Numbered from the stretch's first letter, positions 31,383 through 42,231 are shown. The stretch: DNA of 64,000 nt from Torymus aiolomorphi (GCA_036365515.1 CM070876.1:92439800-92503799), one strand, 5' to 3'. Made by a program: numbers and translations. Notes: a model not told the origin generated them from the sequence alone.

Positions 31383-32719
31383 ATGGCTTTCTTGCACTCG
31401 CACTCTAACGAGTGCATATCGAGCGAGCTCGACATCTTCACTCTTCCGGCGACTCAAACGTCGATTGAGAGTAGTAGTTTTTTACACTATAAACCTGTTT
31501 CTTCGCTCAGCGACGAAGGAGACGCACTCATAGAGTTCGTCATCCCGAGCACAAGCGAACATTATATAGATCTCGCGCACACTATACTCTATGTCAAAGC
31601 TAGAATACAGCCGAATGCCGAATCCCCTGCTGAAAACTTAAAAGTTGCCCCAGTAAATAATTTACTGCATTCAGTGTTTAAGCAAATCGACGTTTTTCTA
31701 AATCAAAAACTCGTTTCTCCACTCAATAATGTATATCCTTACAGAGCATACATAGAGTCACTGCTCAACTACGCGCCAATCGCAAAAGAATTACACTTAA
31801 CGGCCTGATTGTGGTACGATGATACGCCCGGTTTATTCGAAGCCCTGCCGCACATTCAAGGTGAAATATCTCCAAGGGTGCTCTCCATCGTCAGCATTTT
31901 ACACTCAATGGAAAAACCTTCAAGATGATTGGCCATCTGAACTGCGACGTCTTTAATTGAGACAGAATGCTCATCAATGGTGCAGAAATGAGAGTACGAC
32001 TAGTACGAAGCAAAAATGCCTTTTGCCTAATGGACGCCTCCGAAGATGGTAAATTCAGCCTGAAAATAATGGAAGCCACGTTCATCGTTCGACGCGTGAA
32101 GATAAATCCGGGAATTTTAATTGCGTACGCCAACGCTCTCGCTAAAACAATGGCCAATTATCCCGTCACAAGAGTAGAAGTCAAAACTTTTACGCTTCAC
32201 GCAGGTATACATGACGATACCATCGATAATGCCATTCTTGGGCAACTGCCTAAAAGAATAATAATAGGATTTGTCGATAATAAGGCATTTAATGGCAATC
32301 GAACATTTAACCCGTTTAATTTTCAACATTTTTCAATAAATCACCTCTTCCTCTACGTCGATGGGTCTCAAATTCCGAGCAAACCGTTACAGCCGCGCTT
32401 TGCTGCTAACGACAGTATGTTTATAGATGCATTTCAAACCCTCTACTCTGGCACAGGTATACATTTCCTCAACGAGGGCCTTGGCATAAACCGTTCCAAC
32501 TATTCATAGGGCTACTTTCTCACGGCTTTCGATCTCACACCCGATTTATCGGCTCACTGCGCCTCGCATTGGAATCTCGTTCGCTCGGGTAGCTTACGTA
32601 TAGAGGTGGGATTTGAGACGGCACCAACGAGCACAATAAATTGCGTTGTTTATGCCGAGTACGATAACGTTCTCGAAATAGACTCCACCCGCCAAATATT
32701 ATCCGATTTTAGTGCCTAG
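31383..32719 (+). pseudogene. Major capsid protein (copy 2, multiply broken)
   Basis: Segments: 31383-31808 (N-terminal third, ending at TGA where copy 1 has GGA), a frameshifted stretch at 31809-31966 with at least two small deletions, and 31967-32509 (MLINGAEMRVRLVRS...GLGINRSNYS), ended by TAG where copy 1 has CTG. The last stretch to 32719 carries LSAHCASHWNLVRSG and NCVVYAEYDNVLEID and has a final frame change near 32693. It is more degraded than copy 1, which has a single stop. Confidence 0.87.
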
Positions 32720-32814
32720 TCGTTAAAATGATGGGGGGATGAGGACTCGAGAGGAAGCGGGCGGCGCCTACAATCCTCACTTTTCTCTCGACGCTCGCTA
32801 CGCACACACGCATA

Positions 32815-33561
32815 ATGGATTACATCGTAGGTATACAAGGGTTTCGAGACACTGAAAGGAAGTTTTTACCAAAGGATATGGCGATCATTTGCCTACAGAA
32901 ATCCATTGTCGACCACTGGATTGTACAAGCACCGTGCAATTTCATCGGGCTGCCCGAAAACGTAAAAAATAGAAATTCTTGCTGCGCTGTCGATATTCAC
33001 GGCATTAACTGGTTCGAGGGCGAAGTATCACTCAAACAGCTATATCGTTATCTCTTCAATATCGCAAGAGCAGCAAGACGGATTTACGTTCGCGGCGAGG
33101 AGAAGGCCTGGTACCTGGAATCTTTACTCGACCGAAACATATGTAATTTAGAAAAGTATGACTCGCCGACGTTCAGAAAACTCAACAACATGTTTTCTGA
33201 CGTGCTGGTCTATTCTACGCACGCGTCTCAGAGGTTTAAAAATAAACAAGATTTTTGCGCGCTCTACAAGGCACACCAAATAAAAAAGTGGATGCGCTCT
33301 ATACTACCCGAAGAGTGGAAGATGATCAACAAAGACCAAGTACAAAGTCAAATGTTCTACACTGCACTTCATCAGTATCAGCAGAAGCAGCGCAAAAAAT
33401 TACTCCGTTTTCACCCGGGGACCGAGCAGTCCACTGAGGAGGAGGAGGAGAAGGAGGAGGAGCAGAACGACGACGGCCGCGACGAGATGGATGTGGTCCC
33501 AGAAATAGCAAGTGACAGCGACAGCAGCACATATTTCACATTTAGCGAAAACGCAAAATGA
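32815..33561 (+). CDS. Conserved Polinton unknown with acidic tail (copy 2)
   Basis: 248 residues, open, starting MDYIVGIQGFRDTERKFLPK. Note DIQGF has become GIQGF: the Asp present in copy 1 is Gly here. If that Asp is catalytic, as the exonuclease-like idea would suggest, this copy would be dead despite the open frame. The rest is closely similar, including VDIHGINWFEGE and FCALYKAHQIKKWM. The acidic tail is longer by a short Glu/Lys insertion (EEEEEKEEEQNDD). It overlaps the protease ATG at 33558. Confidence 0.68.
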   Translation: MDYIVGIQGFRDTERKFLPKDMAIICLQKSIVDHWIVQAPCNFIGLPENVKNRNSCCAVDIHGINWFEGEVSLKQLYRYLFNIARAARRIYVRGEEKAWYLESLLDRNICNLEKYDSPTFRKLNNMFSDVLVYSTHASQRFKNKQDFCALYKAHQIKKWMRSILPEEWKMINKDQVQSQMFYTALHQYQQKQRKKLLRFHPGTEQSTEEEEEKEEEQNDDGRDEMDVVPEIASDSDSSTYFTFSENAK

Positions 33562-34094
33562 ATACAAAACAAATCACTAGGGTCATTAGTGGCCTCAGAG
33601 CAAACTCGATAGGTGTATACGCAGCCGATCACAGCCCCAGAAGCTTGAGTCTTCCAGCCGCTGTTGTAACCAATGTCGATACCTCAGATAAGCCTGGATC
33701 CCACTGGGTGGCATTCTACATAGACAAAAATGCAAAAGGAACATACTTCGATAGCTATGGACTCGCCCCTGTGTCACGACATCATATCGATCGACTTCGA
33801 AGAAATTGCGCAAGCTTCAAGTGGAACGAGAAGAAACTGCAGAGTATTAATTCTAAAGTTTGCGGCGAATATTGTATTATGTTCCTTTGCTATATGTGTA
33901 GCGGTCACACTTTACGCGCGTTTTGTAACGTCTTTTCACGTGATTCACATGTAAACGACGCACTGGCCGCAAAATTTTATGAAAATGTAAAAAGAAAAAA
34001 TCACCGAAAAAGACTCCGTCGTGCGAACAATTTCCCCAGCGTTATTTCCAAGGGCGCTGGCTCGTTCGTTCAAACATGTAAAGCATTTACATAA
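33558..34094 (+). CDS. Adenain-like cysteine protease (copy 2)
   Basis: 178 residues. All three active-site regions are kept: PGSHWVAFYID, TYFDSYGLAP and KVCGEYCIMFLCYM. The frame differs from copy 1 after ENVKRKNHRKR, so the last ~30 residues (ending VQTCKAFT) are unrelated to copy 1's end. One of the two has shifted in an A-rich run at about 33990. I cannot tell which C-terminus is original. The catalytic domain itself is uninterrupted. Confidence 0.85.
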   Translation: MNTKQITRVISGLRANSIGVYAADHSPRSLSLPAAVVTNVDTSDKPGSHWVAFYIDKNAKGTYFDSYGLAPVSRHHIDRLRRNCASFKWNEKKLQSINSKVCGEYCIMFLCYMCSGHTLRAFCNVFSRDSHVNDALAAKFYENVKRKNHRKRLRRANNFPSVISKGAGSFVQTCKAFT

Positions 34095-34166
34095 AATGTG
34101 TGTCCGTGTATGTGTGTGTGCGTGTGCGTGTGCGTGTACGTGTGCGTGTGTGTATGTGTGTGTGCG

Positions 34167-34909
34167 TTACTTAATTTTTATTATATTTCTATTTAATCCT
34201 GCGTCACATTCAATTTTTTAGTTTGTAATATTTCTTTTTTATCCAGAAACACATTCAATTTTTAGTTTATATTTACACTTTATGTACATTGTAAGTTTTA
34301 GAATTGTAAAAGCTGATGTGTGCATGTATCCGTCTTTCTTAGCTTATAAGGTTTTGTATACTACGTTTGTCTTGGCCTTTTTTAGCTTGTAATTTTATAT
34401 TATTCATATATTTGTAAGTTTAAAATGTATTTTTTTTAATTTGATCGAACAATAAAAAAAGTTAAACAAACATCGTATTCATTGAACGACCTTGACCGCT
34501 AAATTTAATTCCTTACCTTTTTTATCTCGAAACGAATATGTACTATTCCATGAAGAAACCCAAAAGCATATGCGTAACGGTTTTTTCAAGTGGTGAAAAA
34601 TACAGGAGGCGCTTTCTTCTTTGAGGCTTTGAAACACAATCAGCTCGAGTCACCGAAAAGCATATGCGTAACAGTTTTCAAGTGGTGAAAAACACTTTAG
34701 GTGTTTCCTTCTTTCAAGTGGTGAAAATCACAGGAGGCGCTTTCTTTTTTGAGGCTTTGAAACATAAGCAGCTCGAGTCACCGAAAAGCATATGCGTAAC
34801 GGTTTTTCAAGCAGTGAAAAACACATTAGACGTTTCCTTTTTTCAAGTGCTGGAAAACACATGAGCCGTTTTCTTCTTTGAGGCTCAAAACCCTTCACGG
34901 GGAAAATTT
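34167..34909. repeat. Non-coding spacer with imperfect repeats (copy 2)
   Basis: This equals 24756-25420. The AAAAGCATATGCGTAAC motif occurs at about 34562, 34655 and 34784, each followed by TTTTCAAG and GTGAAAAACAC. The extra unit relative to copy 1 shows the array changes length. The short ORF reading through it is a by-product. Confidence 0.65.
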
Positions 34910-35165
34910 ATGGTTCTCTTTCTCAAGGGCTCCGCGAGTTTCCCAGCGCTTCTCCCCACTCTCCGATACATACGCGTAAACGTTCATGATTGGGCGCTCG
35001 GATGTTACGTAACAATCGAGCAGCCAATCGTAGCTTGTGGTAGAAAGGAGGGGATTCGCGCTGGAGAGAGAATAAGTACGGGCCTAACCGCGCCACCCTC
35101 AGTCAGTGCTCTACCTCGTCGAAGTCGTGATATTTTTACGAACGTTAAGTCAGTATTTTTAAAAA

Positions 35166-35978
35166 ATGTCTCAAACAATGCTAGTGCCGAATTTACTGTA
35201 CAATTCGACTTACGCTCTCAACAATTCGTACTCCAAGTTCGTTTACGTCGGCTTGGATTATGCTGTTGGCTATTTCCGACCCGTCATCAGGTTCGGTGGG
35301 CATACATCACCGCATAAATATATAACTCTGGATATCCACAGTTGGGAACAATTAAAAAACCATTTCAAGACTTTCGGAGAGCATCTATGGGCATCAGGCG
35401 ATTTTGTTAAGCAAGGCAAATATGCAAAAATATATTTATCGCACCACGACGTCGAATTGACCACAGCCTACGGTCACAGAACCGTATCAATCACCGATAT
35501 GCCCCAAGTACAGTACGAACACGAGGCTCAACAGTTCGACTTTGAAGACGATAACGCCAATCAGGAGGCAGCCGCCTCCACTACCAGTCACAAACTTGCT
35601 ACAAAAAAGAAGTCTGAAAAACCACCGAAGATTATGATGCAGTATACAACTTTCAGCGGATTGAAACAGTTCCAACAGTGTATAGACTATAAATTAAAAA
35701 AGTTAGAAGAAATGTCGGGTTTTGTGAACAAGGTTTTCGGTATAATGATCGATGTTATTAAAACGGAAGCAATTAGCAAAAACGACGTGCATTTACTAGA
35801 CCATACATTCATCGGCGTTGTATTTAATGAACTAGAAGACAAAATGAAAGAACTCGCGCTAAATCAATTAATGTTTGCAAATTTTAGCGAGAGTTCTCTC
35901 GAAATAATGTTTTTGGAAGTATATGCTGAGTATTTAACAATTCTAGAAAAAAATGTTGTTAGTGCGTTAAAAGTTTAA
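35166..35978 (+). CDS. Conserved Polinton unknown, possibly PC4-like (copy 2)
   Basis: 270 residues, open, starting MSQTMLVPNLLYNSTYALNN. It is eight residues shorter than copy 1: about eight codons are missing where copy 1 has EVTPPSFTL, and the Lys run is one shorter. The N-terminal block (RPVIRFGGH...YITLDIHSWEQLKNHF) and the helical C-terminal half are nearly unchanged. In-frame indels only, in a region where its neighbours have stops, suggest the protein was kept longer than they were. The upstream CCAAT/TCAGT arrangement is also kept. Confidence 0.7.
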   Translation: MSQTMLVPNLLYNSTYALNNSYSKFVYVGLDYAVGYFRPVIRFGGHTSPHKYITLDIHSWEQLKNHFKTFGEHLWASGDFVKQGKYAKIYLSHHDVELTTAYGHRTVSITDMPQVQYEHEAQQFDFEDDNANQEAAASTTSHKLATKKKSEKPPKIMMQYTTFSGLKQFQQCIDYKLKKLEEMSGFVNKVFGIMIDVIKTEAISKNDVHLLDHTFIGVVFNELEDKMKELALNQLMFANFSESSLEIMFLEVYAEYLTILEKNVVSALKV

Positions 35979-36451
35979 AAATGTACAAAAATAATTTTTT
36001 TTTTATTTTATATAATAAAATGTATTTGACCTAATCACACTTTTTTTATTCAAGGACCCCTCCTTTATACCTACTCCTATTCACGCCCCCAACTTCTCAT
36101 TGTGCTAACACGCATATATTTATATATGCACACGGACAAAACTTTTTTCCGTGCAGCATTATACATGTCATTCGTCGAAAGACCACCGACAAGGCAACAT
36201 CATGGGGCCCCCGTTCAGCAAGCACAAGTTCAAACCAGACGACAAATAACCTCTCATCAACAAGGCAGACAAGAAAGATTCTTGGACAAACAAAAAATAT
36301 TCTCCACCACACCATTCCTTTTCCACCAATTCCTTCTCCTTCCCAAAAAAAGATGGTTATTCAAAATATAACAAATAACAAACGGTCCCTTGAAGGACAA
36401 CATTTATGTTAATAGAAAAAACTGTTCATAACAGTAGGGGGGTTCACCCCG

Positions 36452-37194
36452 TTTAAATAAATAAAAATTTATTTTTCCTCGAGATGCTTTTTTTATTTCT
36501 AGACCCCTCCTTTACACCAACTCCCTATTCCATCCTCACAACTTCTCATTGCGGACACACACACACACACACGCGCACACATACACACACAGCCGACCTA
36601 TATAGCTAGAGGCCTCGCTCCAGCACCCCATCGGTCTTTATAGCGTAGCGCGTATAGCCAAAGGTCTCGGCCCCCCACCAACGCAAGTCAAGGAATATAT
36701 GGGGGCATGCGCGGAGCAGATATAGCGGCATCGCGTCATTGAGGAAGCAATAAGTGTGTCATTGTTTACCCTAATTAGCTTGTGTTCACACACACATGCT
36801 ACTGTGAACACTTGGATTAATGACCTTGTCACACTTGAAACACATACACACAACATACGGTCTATAGAGCGAGAGGTCTTTATGGCGTAGCGCGTACAGC
36901 CAAAGTGCTCGCCCCCCACCACCTCGAGTCAAGGCATATACGGCAACACACGTGGGGTATGTATAGCGGCATGACGTAATGGCGGGCGTCATAAGTGGGC
37001 CATTGTTTATGGGCAATAAATCACCCCCCATTGTTTACACTAATTAGCTTGTGTTCACACTTGCTACTGTAAATACTTGAGTTAATGATCTTGTCACACT
37101 TGGGGACCCATACACACTGCGCAGCGGGGTGCCACATGGCCCCTACACACCACACAGCGGGGGACCGTCTCGCTGTACCGGTCCCCTTACTACT
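36452..37194 (-). repeat. Polinton right TIR (true terminus)
   Basis: Inverted match to 2919-3992, but only ~743 bp long because sub-repeat units are missing. It ends CGCTGTACCGGTCCCCTTACTACT, the exact inverse of the left terminus. A GT/AC tract lies at 36555-36590. The region just before it (36190-36380) is the equivalent of 26700-26890, with its small ORF stopped. Confidence 0.85.
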
Positions 37195-37200
37195 GAGAAT
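37195..37200. repeat. Target-site duplication (right), GAGAAT
   Basis: Identical to 2913-2918 and directly adjacent to the element's terminal ACT. Confidence 0.85.
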
Positions 37201-37405
37201 TAAGCAATACAAAAAAATTGAAGTTTCAGAATCATTAAAACAATTTATGGACGAAAGGTAAACATATTTAAATAGTTTATAACAAATATTTTATTTACTG
37301 AATAAAATAATCTATATCTTTCACAGTGATATTGGTGAAGAAAGTGATTCTGATGACAGTAATTTATCTAGTGATTGTAGTGATAATGAAGTAATAGAAA
37401 CTTAG
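37201..37405 (+). pseudogene. Last exons of an unidentified host gene, cut by the Polinton
   Basis: An open exon part (KQYKKIEVSESLKQFMDE) ends at GAAAG|GTAAAC (donor at 37257). An AT-rich ~70-bp intron ends in TTTCACAG (37326), and the next exon joins in phase to code an acidic tail (DIGEESDSDDSNLSSDCSDN) ending with TAG at 37403-37405. AATAAA follows at about 37460. Read back across the GAGAAT duplication, the frame joins left-flank codons at 2884-2918 without a stop. So the Polinton probably lies within this exon or just upstream of it. The family is not recognised; a domesticated or transposon-derived protein is possible. Confidence 0.45.
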
Positions 37406-37683
37406 TGATAGTCAATCAAAGTGTAAATTTGTACAATATTGTTGATCTTTAGTAGATATTAATAAATTAAAAGTTTTACAGAATTCAGTTGAAATAATTT
37501 GACGTATATTTTTCCTTGCCTGTCTAAGAGAAATGATCGTATGTTATCGAATACTTTAGATGTACTACAATAATGGACATATCCAGAAAACAAAGGGTGT
37601 GTCCTTGCACGCGCGCGCGTGTAGATATGTGTGTGTGTGTGCGTGCGCGTGCGGGTGTATGTGTGTACAGATGTATATATATC

Positions 37684-38062
37684 CTAACCTCAAAAAACTT
37701 ACCTAAACATGCGTAATTTGAAAAAATAACAGAAAATTCGAGCCAAAAAAAAAAAAAATTTTTTTATAGTGATAAGACACTTTTCCGATGTATTTTGATC
37801 CTCTAAACACGATTATCCTGTTCCCATCAACCAAAAATGAAAACATTTTAGAAAAAAGCGACAAATATCCACAAATATCCACAAATATCGCCAAATAATT
37901 GGTTTATAAATTGGTTAATAAGACCAGGATAACCGTATTCAGCGGATCAAAATACATCGAAAAAGTGTCTTGTCACTAAAAAAATTTTTTTTTTTTTGAC
38001 TCGAATTTTCTGTTTTTTTTTTTTCGAAAGTATGCATGTTTAAGCAAGTTTTTTGAGATTAG
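37684..38062. mobile_element. Foldback MITE with ~140-bp arms
   Basis: TAACCTCAAAAAACTTACCT... (37684) is mirrored by ...AAGTTTTTTGAGATTA (38062). The arms share ATTTTGATCC and AAGACACTTTTCC blocks and face each other across ~95 bp containing three ATATCCACAA units. No coding capacity. The AT-rich edges make exact ends uncertain. Confidence 0.7.
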
Positions 38063-38194
38063 AATATAAAAATTCCATATCGGGAATAGGTTTTCCATAT
38101 TCTACTTATCGTCACCTTTATTTAAAAAAAAAAAGTTGAAGTATCTTTACCCGATCTGGACATAATTGATTTTGTCACAAAAAAATATTTGTTC

Positions 38195-38636
38195 CCACTG
38201 TGTGGCGCTACGAAGGGTATCGATGGAAACATAACATCAAAATGTTTACAAGGTAGAGTTGGGTATTGCATACTGCTCTGTCGGAAGGGAGAGATGCGTG
38301 ATCCACCTACAGATGGCGCTACGAAGGGTATCGATGGAAACATAACATCAAAATGTTTACAAGGCAGAGTTCGGTATTGCATACTGCCCTGTCGGAAAGG
38401 TAGAGATGCGTGATTCATCTACAGATGGCGCTACGAAAGAGTGGGTATCAATGGAAACATAACCTCAAAATGACAACATAACCTCAAACATAATCTAAAA
38501 TGTTTACAAAGCAGAGTTGGGTATTGCATACTGCTCTGTTGAAAAGGAAGAGATGCGTGATCCATCTACAGATGGCGTTACGAAAGAGTGGGTATCAATG
38601 GAAACATAACCTCAAAATGACAACATAACCTCAAAC
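38195..38636 (+). repeat. Tandem array, ~120-150-bp units
   Basis: About four units, each with ACAGATGGCG(C/T)TACGAA, GGGTATC.ATGGAAACATAAC, TGTTTACAA and AGAGTT.GGTATTGCATACTG. Later units carry an extra CAACATAACCTCAAA insertion. ORFs across it are not genes. Confidence 0.85.
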
Positions 38637-38931
38637 GTACACCAATTTTCAGAAGTCATGCTATTGTAAAGGGAAAAATCAATCGGCGGAACGGACAAAA
38701 TTTTTTGAGTTATGGTATGACTATTAGAAAAAAATGAAAAAAAATGAAAAAAATGAAAAAAAGGGAAAAAATAAAAAAAATAAAAAAATTATAATTAATA
38801 ATAATAATAATTAATGATAATTAATCAATTAATTTTTTAACAAAATACAAGCTGCCCTCATATGAGGTGGTAAAATCCAAATTTTTTAAATTGGGTTAAC
38901 AGCCTAAATAGTATTCTGCTCTGTTGGTAGA

Positions 38932-39159
38932 GTAGAGTTGGGTTATTGGCCTTCCTGCAATTAACACCCACCGGAAAGGTAGTGCTCTACCTTACCGACT
39001 GAGCTAGGTAGAGTTGGGTTATTGGCGTCCCTGCAATTACCACCCACCGGCAAGGTAGCGCTCTACCTTACCGACCAAGCTGGGTAGAGTTGGGTTATTG
39101 GCCTCCCTGCAATTACCACCAACCGGCGAGGTAGCGCTCTACCTTACCGACCGAGCGCC
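38932..39159 (-). repeat. Three tandem 76-bp tRNA-derived units
   Basis: GTAGAGTTGGGTTATTGG recurs at 38932, 39008 and 39084, a strict 76-bp period. On the minus strand the first unit contains TAGCTCAGTCGG, a perfect tRNA A-box, followed by GTAGAGC. The expected B-box position has GTGGTAATTGCAGG, which departs from GGTTCGANTCC. The unit length equals a tRNA. These look like decayed tRNA genes amplified in tandem, or a tRNA-headed SINE fragment. Confidence 0.55.
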
Positions 39160-40427
39160 AGCTCAGAGGATAATCGTGTTTTACTGAAAGTAAATATATT
39201 AAACTATGTTATGGCGTATTTGTTTTTATTATCATAGCATTTCAGATTTGTCAATTGACCAATTTCGAACATGATACTAACCACATGAAAAGTGATTCAA
39301 AAATACTTTTCTTAATATTTTATCAGAATAGGCTCCAATATTAATGGTTTTGTGTGTGTTTATTAATTTTGTATTTTTAATTAACAAAAACCAGCTTGCA
39401 TGCCGAAAATCTGAATAATAATTCTAATAATCAGGTGCGCCATCGAAACCGCCTCGCCAATCAAGCCGCTTCTCCCCTATGGTAATAGTATATGAACTAT
39501 TTTCAAAATTATTTTCCTCTTACGTCTCGAAAAAAATGAAAAATAATTTAGAGACACGCTCATGGGACAAAGTTTTAATTGTTCTTTTAGCTTTTCTGAG
39601 TGTAAAAAGAAATATGTACAAGATCAATTTAATGGTATCATTTTTTGGCGATACTTTCAAGTCAATTTTGGATTGACTCGAATTTTGAATACTCGATGTT
39701 TAATTTTGTGACTATAATTGAAAATCTCGTAAATACTGAAAATTAATATTTGAAAAATTTATAAGTGTTTGAATATTGGTTCTTCGTAGATGTTGAATGC
39801 AACATTTTAATCTTAAAATTGCCTGAATTTTCAAGAAAAAATTATTCTGATCGCAATAAATTTTTTCTATTTGCTTAAATTGCGTTTCGGTTTAAAGAAA
39901 TGCATCTGAATCAAGGTTTTTAAAAGCAATTTTGTTAATTTGTAACCTCGAAATTTAGAGTCTACGAATCAAACTCTATAAAAAGCGATGGTTACTTTAT
40001 CCAATTGCATAAATGGGGAGACAAAAGCGAAAAAATTTCTGGCGCCTGGGAAAGCTAGAATCGCTAGAAACTGAAAAACGGCTCCCGAGTATCAGAGGAA
40101 CAGTCAGCACGCGCGCGCTCATATGACAACATTGCCGTTGACACCGCAGCCACGCGGCCGCAGGCTCCGCTCCCCTTCCTCTCCGATCACTTGCTGTTTG
40201 TACATGAGGCGTTTCATGTCAACTGCCCCAGCACGGCGCGCGAGCGCCAAATCGTGCTATATCCAGCGCATGTTTCCGATACTAAAACGTACATAAAAAA
40301 ATTTTATGATACGTATTTCCGACGTACTTTTTCCTCAGCTTTCCAATGGTGTAGGTAGTTTTTTCGAAATTTTTCATTTTCACCTTCAAAAAGTACAAAA
40401 CGTGTTATATCTCAAAAAGTGTATTTT
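39160..40427. other. Non-coding stretch
   Basis: Mostly AT-rich, no recognisable gene. A GC-rich patch at 40070-40260 (CGCGCGCTCATATGAC, GCGGCCGCAGGCTCCG) stands out but has no clear structure. The small ORF at 39479-39676 shows no family features. Confidence 0.5.
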
Positions 40428-40696
40428 TGTTGTAATGTTGAGGTATTGTGGATAATAAATAAGTGAATGTTAGACGGAGTTTAATTAATAAAGAAGTATA
40501 ATAAAGATAAGTTGGATACATGTACTCTACGTCTGCACTACAGGACGGTCGACAAGAGAGAGAGATATTCTGTGCGCACGGCGCGGGCGCTTGCGCGCCT
40601 CGAGTAGGCCGCGCCTCCAAAGTACGAATAGGTGGCGCCACTAGTATCATACATTAGGTGATTAGGTCTAGATATAATATTTACCATAATTCAACA
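40428..40696 (-). repeat. Copia 3' LTR
   Basis: Starts TGTTGTAATG and ends TTCAACA. A purine-rich tract on the coding strand (complement of CGCCTCCTTAAAT, 40697-40709) directly precedes it, as a polypurine tract should. It differs from the other LTR by scattered substitutions and a few short indels. Confidence 0.93.
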
Positions 40697-40900
40697 CGCC
40701 TCCTTAAATTTATATTCTAGACCTTTACAAAATTTTCTTGCCATAATTACATTTTCTTTGTTCAACTTTTATTTACAATATTAAATCAATTTTAACGCTG
40801 TTCTATTTTTAACAAATTTTTTCTTGTCTGAACTCTTAGTTAACGTATCAGCTATATTACAGATTGAATCGATTTTAACAATATCTATAATTCCATTTTC

Positions 40901-42231
40901 CTAATTTTTGTTAATGTAATGATATTGTACTTCGATGTGCTTCGAATTTTTGGTAAAATTTCCGAACTTTGCTATTGCTACTGCACCTGAGTTGTCTTCG
41001 TATATTTTTATGGCATTTTCAAATTTTACGTGAAACAATTCACACAACAAGTTTCTTATAAATAATACTTCTGTCACTACTTCCGACATAGCTGTATATT
41101 CCGCAAAAGTCGAACATTTTGTAACCGTATTCTGTTTATGAGTTTTCCAAAAAACTAAATTTCCAAATAATCTTACTATAAAACCTGTTGTTGATTTTCT
41201 GTCTACATTGTCGCCTGCATAGTCAGAGTCTACCATGCAGTCTAATATTTCGCTACTTTCATGGTGACAATTATACGTTAATTTTAGGTCTTTTGTTTTG
41301 ACTAAATACTTCAGAATTCTCATAACGTATTTAAAGTGTATTTCATCGTAACAACTTTGGTATCGACTCAAATAATTTACGCTGAATGCTATATCTGGCC
41401 TAGTGCCTGTAATTATATATAACAATTCTCCTATCAAATTTCTGTACTTTATAGTTTCATCTCTTTCGCTAGCTTGATCTAACTTAAGATTAGTTTCCAT
41501 TGGAGTATCATACAATTTCGCATTCTCCAGATTGTATTTTTTTGTCAAAGATTCAATATATTTAGTTTAACTAAACGTCATCATACTTCTATCTTCACTA
41601 TAATCTATATCTATTCCTATATATTGTCCAATTTTTCCAAGATTTTTCATTGAAAATTTTTGCATTAAATTATTTTTTATTTCATTTATTTTAATTTTGT
41701 CTCTACAACTAATTAACAAATCATCTACAAAGACTAGTATATATATTGGATCTTTGCCTGTATTATTCACATATAAACAGTAATCATACTTCTCTCAAAA
41801 TTTAACCTTCTTACATAATCGTTAAAACATTCATACCATGCTCGAGGGCTTTCCCTGAGTCCGTACAACGCTTTTCGTAGTTTACAAACTTTGTTTTTTT
41901 CAACTTCATAGCCTTTCGGTACATTCACATACACTTCGGATTTCACATTCTCATTCAAGAACGCCGTTTCTACGTCCATTTGTTCTATGAACAATTTATT
42001 TTTACAAGAATAAGACAACAAAATTTTTAATGTTTGCATTTTTCCTACAGGAGAATGAACATTTTCAACGTATTCTTTCTGTTGAAAGCCTCTAACAACT
42101 AATCTAGCTTTATATGTGTTATCATTTTTCCTTTGATAAACCCATTTAACATCAATTATTTCTTTATCTATAGGTCTATCTACAATTTCCCATGTGTCAT
42201 TTTTAACTAAGCTTGATATCTCTTTATTCAT
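40901..42231 (-). pseudogene. Copia reverse transcriptase and RNase H
   Basis: In coding order: 41767-42231 has DTWEIVDRP, YKARLVVRGFQQKEYVENVH, MDVETAFLNENVKSEVY and ALYGLRESPRAWYECF. 41567-41770 has ILVFVDDLLIS, the catalytic YVDD-type motif. 40901-41548 is the RNase H part (LIGELLYIITGTRPDIAFSV, CMVDSDYAGDNVDRKSTTGF, IYEDNSGAVAIAK). The breaks at about 41768 and 41560 are frameshift or stop changes, so the polyprotein is interrupted. Confidence 0.92.

Larger units (their letters stand above)
2919..37194 (+). mobile_element. Polinton/Maverick with a direct duplication of its right part
   Basis: This is a 34.3-kb self-synthesising-type DNA transposon. Both ends have the same inverted terminus (AGTAGTAAGGGGACC) and share the 6-bp GAGAAT duplication, which marks one insertion event. 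It encodes the full Polinton set in recognisable form: family-B polymerase, retroviral-type integrase with chromodomain, A32-type ATPase, adenain-like protease, double-jelly-roll major capsid protein and a penton-like minor capsid protein. About 9.2 kb at the right is present twice (18694-27958 and 27962-37194). The polymerase is interrupted by a Penelope element that itself carries a MULE. Many stops and frameshifts make it a decayed copy. Confidence 0.93.
27962..37194 (+). repeat. Direct duplication of the Polinton right part (copy 2)
   Basis: Sequence from TCAGTTGATAAACC (27961) to the true right terminus repeats 18694-27958 gene for gene, with frequent substitutions and small indels. It starts inside the small basic protein gene. 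The junction is CCCCTTACT|TCTCAG, where the internal TIR is joined to gene-internal sequence. The copies carry different inactivating changes, so they have been separate for some time. Confidence 0.9.

Noticed and set aside
38189..38418. ORFs on both strands across the 38.2-38.6 kb array
   Set aside because: They repeat with the tandem units and lack any family feature.
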